A DNA stretch of 18,974 nt, from assembly GCA_031280705.1 (NCBI GenBank), contig JAITGJ010000183.1, forward strand, positions 1 to 18,974, written 5' to 3'. The notes beneath the pieces were generated by a model. The model searched no databases and was not told the origin of the DNA. It worked only from the letters and a program-made list of their open reading frames with translations. Made by a program: the position numbers and the translations under genes. This stretch comes from Spirochaetaceae bacterium (GTDB lineage: Bacteria > Spirochaetota > Spirochaetia > Treponematales > Breznakiellaceae). Positions 6,699 through 13,683 of this stretch are shown here, one piece after another. How positions within the stretch are numbered: position 1 is the stretch's first letter; each line of letters opens with the position of its first letter.

Positions 6699-7658
6699 CT
6701 ATTGTAACATTGGATCGGGCATTGACGCAAGAAAAATTGTAGTTTGAACGAAAAAACCGTGTTTTTTTAAGCGCGCCGCCGCCCGCCGCGCCGCCGTCCC
6801 GGGCGGAAATACCCCAAAGCAGCTTGACCCCGACCCGGAAAGGCCCGTGAAAGCCGCGCCCGCCGCGTGGAGTTCCCCCATCATGCGGGGGTAGATACCG
6901 TCCTGTTCCCCGGCCAGAACGGGCAAAAAATCGTTGTAAAACGGCCAGGAGGAGGGTTCGGCTCCCAGCGCCCGGGCAAGATAGTCCCCGTGATGTGCCC
7001 GCGGTCCGTCGCCGTAACCGGCGTCGCCGTAACCGGCGTTGCCCCCGGCACGGCCCCGCGCGGCGTCGAGCAGGGCGAATGCCCGCGCTGTGGAACTTCC
7101 GAAACGGGGGGTTACCATGACGAAACAAAGCGGAGCGGGAACATCGAGCGGCCGCATAATTTCCCCCCGCCCGGTAACCAGCGCTGCGCCGCCGTACATA
7201 AAGAAGGGAACGTCGCTCCCAAGGCACGCGGACAGGGCCGCCAGATCGTCCCGTCCGTACCCCGCTCCGGCAAGAACGTTAAGCGCGCGGAGGACCGCCG
7301 CGGCGTCGGAGGAGCCGCCGCCAAGCCCTCCTCCGGCGGGCACGCGCTTTATCAGCCGTATGGCGAGATCCCGGTTGTACCGTGTTTTTTCGCGGAAAAG
7401 TTCCACCGCCCGGAAAACGAGATTTTTTTCAGGCGGAAGCGCGGCAAGATCGTCCCCGCCGGAAAGGCCGGTTTCGCGCTCCATCGTGATTGCCGTTGTC
7501 CCGCCCGCGCCGTTCTCTTCGATAACAAGCGTGTCCCCAAACGAGACGGCAAGAAAAATACTGATCAGATTGTGATACCCGTCCGCGCGGCGGTCCTCCA
7601 CTTCAAGGTGAAGATTGATCTTGGCGGGGGCGTCCAGCCGGCATGTCCGGCCCGGCAC
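6699..7658 (-). CDS. ispE: 4-diphosphocytidyl-2-C-methyl-D-erythritol kinase
   Basis: IspE phosphorylates CDP-methylerythritol in the MEP pathway to isoprenoid precursors. The 319-residue sequence has the family N-terminus APAKINLHLEV (10-20) and RADGYHNLISIF (24-35), the GHMP ATP-binding loop PAGGGLGGGSSDAAA (107-121), LGSDVPFF (146-153), and the C-terminal GHMP motif TGLSGSGSSCFGVF (271-284). The start must be GTG at 7658, because the TAG closing the upstream gene lies in frame two codons earlier; only 3 nt separate the genes. Repeat locus D adds residues 207-217 (N-A-G-Y-G-D-A-G-Y-G-D), in a segment between the main GHMP motifs that I would expect to be a loop. Being the last gene of an ABC-importer operon is odd for an essential kinase, and another promoter is possible. 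Confidence 0.95.
   Translation of the reverse strand: MPGRTCRLDAPAKINLHLEVEDRRADGYHNLISIFLAVSFGDTLVIEENGAGGTTAITMERETGLSGGDDLAALPPEKNLVFRAVELFREKTRYNRDLAIRLIKRVPAGGGLGGGSSDAAAVLRALNVLAGAGYGRDDLAALSACLGSDVPFFMYGGAALVTGRGEIMRPLDVPAPLCFVMVTPRFGSSTARAFALLDAARGRAGGNAGYGDAGYGDGPRAHHGDYLARALGAEPSSWPFYNDFLPVLAGEQDGIYPRMMGELHAAGAAFTGLSGSGSSCFGVFPPGTAARRAAARLKKHGFFVQTTIFLASMPDPMLQ
6701..6730 (-). promoter_or_regulatory. Candidate spoVG promoter inside the ispE 3' end
   Basis: On the minus strand TTGCGT (6725-6730) and TACAAT (6701-6706, five of six matches) are 18 nt apart. The predicted start is about 30 nt upstream of the spoVG ATG. The boxes lie within the last codons of ispE, so spoVG may be expressed independently of the ABC-ispE operon. 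Confidence 0.45.
7011..7040 (-). repeat. 15-nt tandem hairpin repeat, locus D (two units, G+C-rich variant)
   Basis: Plus-strand units GCCGTAACCGGC-GTC and GCCGTAACCGGC-GTT are followed by a further GCC. Period, 12+3 layout and 4-bp stem match the other loci, but the fourth stem pair is G-C instead of A-T on both sides and the loop differs. In ispE it reads A-G-Y-G-D. Membership of the same family is inferred from this architecture and is less certain than for the other loci. Confidence 0.6.
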
Positions 7659-7661
7659 GGC

Positions 7662-8117
7662 CTAAAACCCCGTGACGGGCGGAGACGCGCCTTCCGTTTC
7701 AGCCGGTTCGCCGTCTTCCGCCGGGCGGTTTTCCGCCACGCCCGAAAATACTTCCACAAAAGGCGTTTCGCCGCCGAGGAGGCGGGGAACCGAAAGTATC
7801 CAGGTGTCTTCCCGCACGGCGAGGCGGAATTCCGCCTCTACCGCGTCCGTTCCGTCCGCGAATTCGATCCGTATCCGGTGTTTTGGGCCGCGTACCGTAA
7901 AACGGTCCCGGTCGCCCTGAAAAAAGGAAACGCCCGGTTTCCCGTCAACGGAAACCGTAACGGGGCCCTTTGCGCGGAAAGCATCCGTATCGCGGTTATC
8001 CACGAGGAGGGTGTGTCCCCGGAAGATCAGAAATATCGCCGTGCCAAGGGACACCCATAAAACGGCGATGGAGACGCGAAGCGCGCGGCGCGCCGCATTT
8101 TTTTCGCCGTTTTTCAT
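7662..8117 (-). CDS. Small single-pass membrane protein, DUF6672-like
   Basis: The 151-residue product has a basic N-terminus, one transmembrane segment (about 14-33, with VSIAVLWVSLGTAIFLIF) and a presumably extracytoplasmic domain with beta-like stretches such as VTVSVDGKPGVSFFQGDRDRFTVRG. It ends in a Glu/Pro/Ala-rich tail. The ATG overlaps the stop of the permease gene as ATGA and ispE follows 3 nt later, so it is translated with the importer and may be an accessory subunit. I associate this position and layout with the spirochaete family DUF6672, from memory only. No catalytic motif is visible and no function should be assigned. Confidence 0.75.
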   Translation of the reverse strand: MKNGEKNAARRALRVSIAVLWVSLGTAIFLIFRGHTLLVDNRDTDAFRAKGPVTVSVDGKPGVSFFQGDRDRFTVRGPKHRIRIEFADGTDAVEAEFRLAVREDTWILSVPRLLGGETPFVEVFSGVAENRPAEDGEPAETEGASPPVTGF

Positions 8118-9223
8118 GCCGTTTCCCCCTGCCGTGTTTGGATCCGGTCCGCCTCGGCGTTGGCGCGCTTACGCCAGGCGTGCAGCACCAGGGCCAGCGC
8201 GATGACCCCGTAACTGAACGCGTCCCGGAAGTACTCGCCGATCATTGCCGAGCCGAAAAGATTTGTTCCGGCGCGGGGAACGACGATGTACATGAGGTGG
8301 AGGAGCACCGTGCCGATGAACACGTTGGTAATCGTGGCCCGGCTTACCGAAGCGCCGCCCACCAGAATCGCCGCGGCGGCAAAGAAGCCCGTCTGTTTGT
8401 GGGCATTGTAGGTGGCCATATTTCCCATATTTTGCAGAAAAATAATCTGCCCGATACTCGCCAGCACGGTGGAAATCACGATGGCGATGATCCGCGTCCG
8501 GTCGACGGGAATCCCCGACGCATGGGATACGGCCTGATCCTGCCCCACGGCGCGCATATCGTGCCCGAGTTTTGTTTTTCTGAACCAGATGATGAAGAGG
8601 CACAGAAGCGCGATAACCAGATAGTTAAGGAGCGGGAGAATCAGCGTCCCCCCCGGCGTGGGGATCCGCAGGGGCAGAAACCGGTCCATGGACTGCCGTA
8701 CCGCGTCAAGATTGAGCGTGTTTCGTATTCCGTAGCCCCGGCTCAGCGTGATGGCGAGGGAATGGACCGGAATGACGGAACCCATAAGGTAAAGCACCAC
8801 AAACTGATAAAAGCCGTCCATAAAAAAACCCAGAATATAGCCGGTAACCATTTCCCGGCCCCGGGCGCGGTTGAGTATCTCACCGGCAAACCAGCCCAGG
8901 AGCGCGGCGATGGGGACGGCGATAAGTCCCGCGAAAACCAGCCCCGCCACCCCCATAATGTTCCAGTCGATGGCGAAAATAAGGCCGATCTGCCCGGCCA
9001 TCGCCCCCAGCACCATCCCAAAGTTGATCCCCATGCCCGCCATGATGGGAAGGATCAGGCTGAACACCAGAAAGCAGTTCCGCCCGATGCGGGTAAGTAT
9101 CTCCTGAATCACCGAAACCGGCGAAAGCCCTGAAATGGGCGCCGCCGCCGCGGTGATAACGACAAAAATAATGACGACGGCGTTATCCAAAAGGAAACGG
9201 CCCGGTATGCGCGGCTTTTTCAT
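8114..9223 (-). CDS. ABC transporter permease (BMP/simple-sugar type), second subunit
   Basis: This polytopic membrane protein of 369 residues has about eight to ten hydrophobic segments, starting at DNAVVIIFVVITAAA (residues 13-27). It belongs to the branched-chain amino acid/nucleoside/ribose permease fold: GMGINFGMVLGAMAG (63-77) and the cytoplasmic coupling segment KLGHDMRAVGQDQAVSHASG, followed by AAILVGGASVSRATITN, are characteristic. It pairs with the adjacent permease to form the channel. The ATG at 9223 overlaps the upstream permease stop (ATGA), and its own stop overlaps the next gene. The substrate cannot be read from the sequence; nucleosides, sugars or purine-like ligands are all possible for this superfamily. 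Confidence 0.88.
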   Translation of the reverse strand: MKKPRIPGRFLLDNAVVIIFVVITAAAAPISGLSPVSVIQEILTRIGRNCFLVFSLILPIMAGMGINFGMVLGAMAGQIGLIFAIDWNIMGVAGLVFAGLIAVPIAALLGWFAGEILNRARGREMVTGYILGFFMDGFYQFVVLYLMGSVIPVHSLAITLSRGYGIRNTLNLDAVRQSMDRFLPLRIPTPGGTLILPLLNYLVIALLCLFIIWFRKTKLGHDMRAVGQDQAVSHASGIPVDRTRIIAIVISTVLASIGQIIFLQNMGNMATYNAHKQTGFFAAAAILVGGASVSRATITNVFIGTVLLHLMYIVVPRAGTNLFGSAMIGEYFRDAFSYGVIALALVLHAWRKRANAEADRIQTRQGETA

Positions 9224-10314
9224 TTTGACGCCTTTGTCCTGCGGGTCAGGGCGTAGATAATCATCCCGTTGGAAACCAGAATCCGTATCACTTCCGACAT
9301 ATCGGTGCGTAAAATACTGTTGATGACGCTCGGCGTCATGGTAAGGATGCTCTGAAAAAGGAACGTTCCCAGCGCCACATTGAGAATGTTTGCCTTGTTT
9401 ACCGACGCGCCGCCGAGCAGGATAGCCGCCACCGCGGGAAACGCCATGTAAATGGGCGCCTGGTACACCTGTATAAATCCAAAGCTCTGCTGATACACCA
9501 GAATGCCGGCGGCCCCGTATATCGTGGAGACGATGACGCTGGTGAGCCGCATCTTTTCGGCGGAGACACCGCCCGCGCGGGCAAAATCAGGATTGGAGCC
9601 TACCGCGGTAAGCGCCGTTCCCGTGCGGCTGTGCATAAACAGCCACATGATAAACGCGGCCAGCACAAAAAAGAGCATCGCTCCGGTGGGAAACACAAAA
9701 ATTTCCCCCACGCGGACGGCAAGAAAATTGTTAAGGACCCCGGCCCAGTAGCCGTCCAGGGTGATGGTGGTTCTGAGTCCCTTCCCCGTATATCCCCACA
9801 CCATCGCGGGATTGGTAAAGGGCAGAATCAGCCAGAGGATCGCCATAAAAGTTACGACAGAAAATCCCACATACATGGCGATAGTCATTTCCTCGCCCTT
9901 TACCCGGTTGAGGAGCTGCCCGTACAGCCACCCGAAAATGAACGCGAACGGAATACTGAAAAGCAGCGCCGCGAAAAAACCGGGAAATCCCGTAAGTTCC
10001 GCCTGCATCGCCAGCGTCGCGCCGAGGAGTCCCGCGACAATCCCCACGGGGAGTCCGAAGTTGAGCCCCGCCCCGGCCTGCATCATGGGAACCAGGGCAA
10101 GCACCATCACCGCGTTCTGGCTGAACCGGACAAAGACATTCATGAGCGAGGCGTCCACTCCCACGCCCACAAACGGCGCGATGATAAAGAGGAGCACCAC
10201 AAAAAAGAAAATGATAAGCCGGGGAAGGCCGAAATCGGCGGCAAAGTCCCGCAGCCTGTCCAGAACCGGGGACCGGCCGGCTGCCGCGCCCCCGGTTTCA
10301 AGCGTATCGCTCAT
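9220..10314 (-). CDS. ABC transporter permease (BMP/simple-sugar type), first subunit
   Basis: This 364-residue membrane protein has a hydrophilic N-terminus (MSDTLETGGAAAG) before a first membrane segment at about 32-50. It shows the same hallmarks as its neighbour: GAGLNFGLPVGIVAGLLGA, the coupling stretch TALTAVGSNPDFARAGG, and AAILLGGASVNKANILN. The chosen ATG at 10314 overlaps the ATPase stop (ATGA) with GGGGAGA upstream; the in-frame extension to 10440 lies within the ATPase gene and is rejected. The two permeases are homologous and form a heterodimer with the two-domain ATPase. Confidence 0.88.
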   Translation of the reverse strand: MSDTLETGGAAAGRSPVLDRLRDFAADFGLPRLIIFFFVVLLFIIAPFVGVGVDASLMNVFVRFSQNAVMVLALVPMMQAGAGLNFGLPVGIVAGLLGATLAMQAELTGFPGFFAALLFSIPFAFIFGWLYGQLLNRVKGEEMTIAMYVGFSVVTFMAILWLILPFTNPAMVWGYTGKGLRTTITLDGYWAGVLNNFLAVRVGEIFVFPTGAMLFFVLAAFIMWLFMHSRTGTALTAVGSNPDFARAGGVSAEKMRLTSVIVSTIYGAAGILVYQQSFGFIQVYQAPIYMAFPAVAAILLGGASVNKANILNVALGTFLFQSILTMTPSVINSILRTDMSEVIRILVSNGMIIYALTRRTKASK

Positions 10315-11966
10315 ACTTCTCTCCCCTGCATGGTTGGTACCGCCGCCCCCGACATGAGAAGGCCGAATTCCGCCGCGTCCGCGTCCGGCGGGAGTATACC
10401 CTCGATCCGGCCCTCGTTTACAATGGCGACGCGCCCGCAAATCGCCCTGAGTTCCTCAAGCTCGCTTGAAACCATGACGATGGTGATGCCCCGTTCCCGG
10501 TTATAGGCGCGCAGGGTGTCAAGGACGATTTTTTTCGCCCCCACATCAATGCCCCGCGTGGGCTCCGACACGAAGAGAATACGCGGATTGAGGGCGAACG
10601 CCTTGGAAAGGCAGATTTTTTGCTGATTGCCGCCGGAAAGTTCCCGGGCCTTTTGGCCGGGGCCGGTGCATTTTATTTCCAGTTTTTGTATGTATGCTTC
10701 CGCGAGCGCGTCCATGGCTTTTTCGTCCCGGAGGCGAAACAGGCCGCCGAAAAACGGTTTGAGGCATTCACCCTTGGCCGCTATTAATGTAAAGGCGATA
10801 TTCCAGGCGAGGCTTTCGTCAAGGAGCAGTCCCGCGCCCCGGCGGTCTTCGGACACAAAGGCCATCCCGGTTTCCAGCGCCTTGCGGGGATTTCCGGGCG
10901 GAGACGGAACGCCCTCAACCACGACCGCGCCGCCTGAGGGATACAGGCCCATGATCCCGTTTGGGATGCCAAGTTTTCCCTGCCCGGCAAGGCCCCCAAT
11001 GCCGAAAATTTCCCCCGTTTCCACGGTAAAGGAAACGTCCCGCACGGTTTCACCGGGCATATCGACCCAGAGATGTTCCACCCGGAGGGCTTCTTTGGCG
11101 GGCGGCGGCCGCGCCGAAAGTCCCGCTCCGCTTATGCCGCCGTCATGAATGGCGTCGCCAATAATGGCGTCGCCATTATTGGCGCTTTTTTGTTCCATGT
11201 CGCGTCCCACCATCCACGAGGCAATGTCCGCGACGGAAACGCCCCGGGCCGGAAGGTCGCGGATGATTTTTCCGTCCCGGAGAACCACCACCCGGTTGGC
11301 GATGGCCGTTACTTCCCGGAGCCGGTGGGATATAAAGATGACGCCGATTCCCTCCGCGGCAAGCTGAGTAAGCGACGAAAGCAGTAATTCCGCCTCGCTT
11401 TCGGTCAGTACCGCCGTGGGTTCATCCAGCACGAGAAGCTTTACCTGTTCCCGGCTGAGTTCCCGGGCTATTTCGGTGAACTGTTTGTGGCCCACAGGCA
11501 TTTCGCTTACCGCCATGCCGCTTCCGATTTTGACGCCGAGCCGCGCGATGGCCCGTTCCGCGCGCCGTTCCATTTCGTCCCGGCGGAGGCTGCCGAGCCG
11601 CTCCCCAAAAACCGCCCCGAGCGCGGAAGGCTTGAGGGGTTCCCGGTTCAGCACGATATTTTCCGCGGCGGTAAAACCGGGAATGAGCGAGAATTCCTGG
11701 TGAACCATGCCGATTCCCGCATCCAGCGCGTCGAACGGACTTTTGAAGGCAACGGGCGTATCGTCAAGCCATATCTGGCCGCCGTAACCGCCCGTTTCGG
11801 CAATAACAGGCATCCCGAACAGGATGCTCATCAAGGTAGTTTTCCCGGCGCCGTTTTCCCCGGCCAGGGCCAGGATTTCCCCCGCTTCAAGGCTAAAACT
11901 GACGTTTTCAAGAACCTTCGCGCCGTAAAAATCTTTGGAAACATTTTCAAGTTTCAGCAGGGCCAT
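10311..11966 (-). CDS. Two-domain ABC importer ATPase (sugar/nucleoside class)
   Basis: The 551-residue protein holds two fused nucleotide-binding domains. Domain 1 has Walker A GENGAGKTT (36-44), Q-loop VHQEFSLIPG (88-97), an atypical signature region (ELSREQ, 169-174), Walker B LLVLDEPTAV (177-186) and H-loop FISHR (211-215). Domain 2 has a degenerate Walker A (GLAGQGKLGI, 325-334), a canonical signature LSGGNQQK (443-450) and FVSEPTRGID (465-474), where Ser-Glu replaces the usual Asp-Glu. One consensus and one altered ATP site is the normal pattern for RbsA/YufO-like ATPases. A linker at about 255-295 carries repeat locus E. The start has GAGAGGA upstream. It is separated from its binding-protein gene by 179 nt containing a large inverted repeat, and its stop overlaps the next permease start. 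Confidence 0.93.
   Translation of the reverse strand: MALLKLENVSKDFYGAKVLENVSFSLEAGEILALAGENGAGKTTLMSILFGMPVIAETGGYGGQIWLDDTPVAFKSPFDALDAGIGMVHQEFSLIPGFTAAENIVLNREPLKPSALGAVFGERLGSLRRDEMERRAERAIARLGVKIGSGMAVSEMPVGHKQFTEIARELSREQVKLLVLDEPTAVLTESEAELLLSSLTQLAAEGIGVIFISHRLREVTAIANRVVVLRDGKIIRDLPARGVSVADIASWMVGRDMEQKSANNGDAIIGDAIHDGGISGAGLSARPPPAKEALRVEHLWVDMPGETVRDVSFTVETGEIFGIGGLAGQGKLGIPNGIMGLYPSGGAVVVEGVPSPPGNPRKALETGMAFVSEDRRGAGLLLDESLAWNIAFTLIAAKGECLKPFFGGLFRLRDEKAMDALAEAYIQKLEIKCTGPGQKARELSGGNQQKICLSKAFALNPRILFVSEPTRGIDVGAKKIVLDTLRAYNRERGITIVMVSSELEELRAICGRVAIVNEGRIEGILPPDADAAEFGLLMSGAAVPTMQGREV
11142..11183 (-). repeat. 15-nt tandem hairpin repeat, locus E (three units)
   Basis: Plus-strand units are GCCATTATTGGC (11172-11183), GCCAATAATGGC (11157-11168) and a degenerate GTCATGAATGGC (11142-11153), with GTC spacers. 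The two intact units are reverse complements, giving a perfect 13-bp palindrome (11157-11169, 11171-11183) with a single central base. In the ATPase they read S-A-N-N-G-D-A-I-I-G-D-A-I-H-D, at the junction of the two ATPase domains. Confidence 0.8.
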
Positions 11967-12073
11967 GCGGCTTCCTCTCTATGACGTTCTTTTTTACCGC
12001 AGGAGGGCAAAATCAGGACGGGTTAACGGGGCGGCGCCGGTCAACAGCCAAAGCTGCTGTTCCCGGCCGGTCC

Positions 12074-12139
12074 CGAACCGTTTTGAGGCCGGCTGGACAT
12101 CGCCGGCTCGCCGCCTCATGGCGGCCTCAAAACGGTTCG
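12074..12139. repeat. 18-bp perfect inverted repeat in the gap between binding protein and ATPase
   Basis: CGAACCGTTTTGAGGCCG (12074-12091) is the exact reverse complement of 12122-12139, with a 30-nt loop that can itself fold. It begins seven bases after the stop of the lipoprotein gene and lies in the 179-nt gap 11967-12145. A second 6-bp hairpin (AACAGC/GCTGTT, 12043-12061) follows. No T-run follows the long stem, so mRNA stabilisation or processing after the binding-protein cistron is more likely than termination. Confidence 0.75.
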
Positions 12140-12145
12140 ATTGTG

Positions 12146-13369
12146 TTACCGGGGCTGCTGAAATTTGATGGCGTAGTACTTTTCGGGCACCGTCTGTTCC
12201 GTGGTGGGCAGATACCCTTGGCCGAAAACATAGGTGTCCATGTACACCAAAAGCTGGTTCCGCGCCCGCACGCCGGTGGTGGCATCCACATAGAGGCCGC
12301 CGTTCCAGCGCGCGCCGGGGGTAAATTCGCCGAACGCCGCGTACAGGGCCGCCGTATCGTTAATGCCGGCCTCCCCGTCTATCACGCGCCGGGCAAATTC
12401 GCCCAACCCCGCGGTTGCGGTGAAGCCGTAGGAGTAGGCCCAGGTGCCGAAGCGTCCCGCCCCGCCCTGCGCGGTGATGGCATCCTCAACCTTCTTGAGG
12501 ATCGCCGGAAAATTGCCCGCCTCCGCGGTAAGGTCGATGCCGAGCGCGCCCGGATACCCCATGAGCGGAGAGGGGAGGTCCGCCTCGACAAACATGCCGC
12601 CGTTGACGAGGAGCATCTTGAGAAGCGGCTCCGTGTGGGCGTCGTTGGTGCAGAAGAACGCCGCCTTCTGGCCGTACTGACGGATCCAGGCGGGCGTCTG
12701 TTCCAGAATGTACTGCTGGGCGCCGGCGATTCCCACATCGGAAGTGGGATCCGGCGCGGTTACAAAGACGAAGCGGAGGCCCAAATCGGCGCAGGCCGCC
12801 TCAAAAATCTGGCGGCGAAGCCCCAGACTTTCGTAGCTCATGTGCCGGGGAAACGAAATATGAACGAAGGTATCCGCGCCAAGCTGTTTCGCCGCCCAAA
12901 TGATCGTGTATCCGCGCGAAATAAAGTCCGCGCTTACCGCGATGGTGGCCGCGCTTTGAATAACCGCCGGATCCTCGTGCGGCTCCCCGGCGAGCAGAAT
13001 AATATCGGGCCGTTTTTCCCTGACCCGGCGGAACGCTTCCGCGGTACCCGGAATGCCCTGATTTACGATAATCGCCTTCATTTTCGGATCGTCCGCCAGA
13101 GTGGTAATCTGGGTAATGGTCGTTTCCTGCTGATCCATGAAGTTATCCGGATAGGTGATGTGCTGGATAACGCCGCCGGAAGAAGCCGCGCCGTAACGGC
13201 GGATCAGCTCTTCGGCGCCCCGGAGATCGTCTTCCGACTGGGAAACCGTCCCGGTTACCACACCGATATGATACGCCGCGCCCGTGGATTCGGCGGCTTT
13301 TTTCTGGCACGACGCCAGAAGCAGGGCGGAAACGGCCAGAAAAAGCGCCGCGGTCCTGAAATGTTTCAT
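12146..13369 (-). CDS. DUF3798-like solute-binding lipoprotein
   Basis: The 407-residue product starts MKHFRTAALFLAVSALLLASC: a short basic n-region and lipobox L-L-A-S with Cys21, so it is an anchored periplasm-side lipoprotein. The mature part has a periplasmic-binding-protein type 1 look: HIGVVTGTVSQSEDD near the N-terminus, MKAIIVNQGIPGTAEAFRRV and FFCTNDAHTEPLLKMLL. It resembles DUF3798 proteins, which I recall as binding-protein-like and linked to ABC cassettes of this kind. The start was chosen for AAGGAGG nine bases upstream; an upstream in-frame ATG (13417) lacks a ribosome site. It is the first gene of the importer operon and presumably delivers the ligand to the ATPase and permeases downstream. 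The ligand is unknown. Confidence 0.82.
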   Translation of the reverse strand: MKHFRTAALFLAVSALLLASCQKKAAESTGAAYHIGVVTGTVSQSEDDLRGAEELIRRYGAASSGGVIQHITYPDNFMDQQETTITQITTLADDPKMKAIIVNQGIPGTAEAFRRVREKRPDIILLAGEPHEDPAVIQSAATIAVSADFISRGYTIIWAAKQLGADTFVHISFPRHMSYESLGLRRQIFEAACADLGLRFVFVTAPDPTSDVGIAGAQQYILEQTPAWIRQYGQKAAFFCTNDAHTEPLLKMLLVNGGMFVEADLPSPLMGYPGALGIDLTAEAGNFPAILKKVEDAITAQGGAGRFGTWAYSYGFTATAGLGEFARRVIDGEAGINDTAALYAAFGEFTPGARWNGGLYVDATTGVRARNQLLVYMDTYVFGQGYLPTTEQTVPEKYYAIKFQQPR

Positions 13370-13446
13370 CCTTGTATTCCTCCTTACAGAATTGGATAAA
13401 ATGAGAGACGCGTTCACGCGGCCAAACGTAAACCGCTCCCCGGGCC

Positions 13447-13475
13447 ATTTTCTTCTTGTATGGCGTTCTTGTCAA
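13447..13475 (-). promoter_or_regulatory. Promoter of the DUF3798-ABC-ispE operon
   Basis: Perfect -35 TTGACA (13470-13475) is followed after 17 nt by GAAAAT (13447-13452, four of six matches). An A8 tract on the minus strand just upstream could act as an UP element. The remainder of the 314-nt gap 13370-13683 holds the upstream operon's terminator and a 7-bp inverted repeat CGGTAAC/GTTACCG at 13561-13580, but no gene I can support. Confidence 0.5.
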
Positions 13476-13593
13476 GCATAACGGCGGATTTTTTTTCGCA
13501 GTTTGGAGTCTAACGCCTCCCGGTTTTATGTCCCGGCTGTTTTTGCATTAAAGCGCGGCGCGGTAACACGCCGGTTACCGCGAGCCGCTGCCG

Positions 13594-13637
13594 GAACAAA
13601 CCCGCCGGGGCGGCCCCGAAGGACCCCGCCCCGGCGG
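13594..13637 (-). terminator. Intrinsic terminator of the carbohydrate importer operon
   Basis: A perfect 12-bp G+C stem (CCGCCGGGGCGG at 13602-13613 with its reverse complement at 13626-13637) surrounds a 12-nt loop containing CTTCGG. On the minus strand it is followed by GTTTGTTC. It lies 46 nt past the stop of the last permease gene and upstream of the next operon's promoter. Confidence 0.75.
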
Positions 13638-13683
13638 AAACTTTGCCCCAAGTGTTCCGGGCCGGGGGGAGGGGAACGGCCGC

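Noticed and set aside
6867..8060. Long plus-strand open frame (397 codons) over ispE and its neighbour
   Set aside because: It is antisense to two well-supported genes, has no recognisable domain, and is the kind of open frame expected opposite G+C-rich coding sequence.
3811..11183. CRISPR array as explanation for the repeats
   Set aside because: Units are 15 nt with 3-nt spacers, lie inside housekeeping genes, and are spread over 7 kb; there are no cas genes.
12074..12139. Insertion-sequence remnant or attachment site
   Set aside because: The inverted repeat has only 30 nt between its arms, no transposase fragment and no flanking target duplication that I can see.
11981..13399. Long plus-strand open frame (472 codons) over the DUF3798-like gene
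   Set aside because: The minus-strand reading has a signal peptide, lipobox and strong ribosome site; the plus-strand reading has none and no family features.
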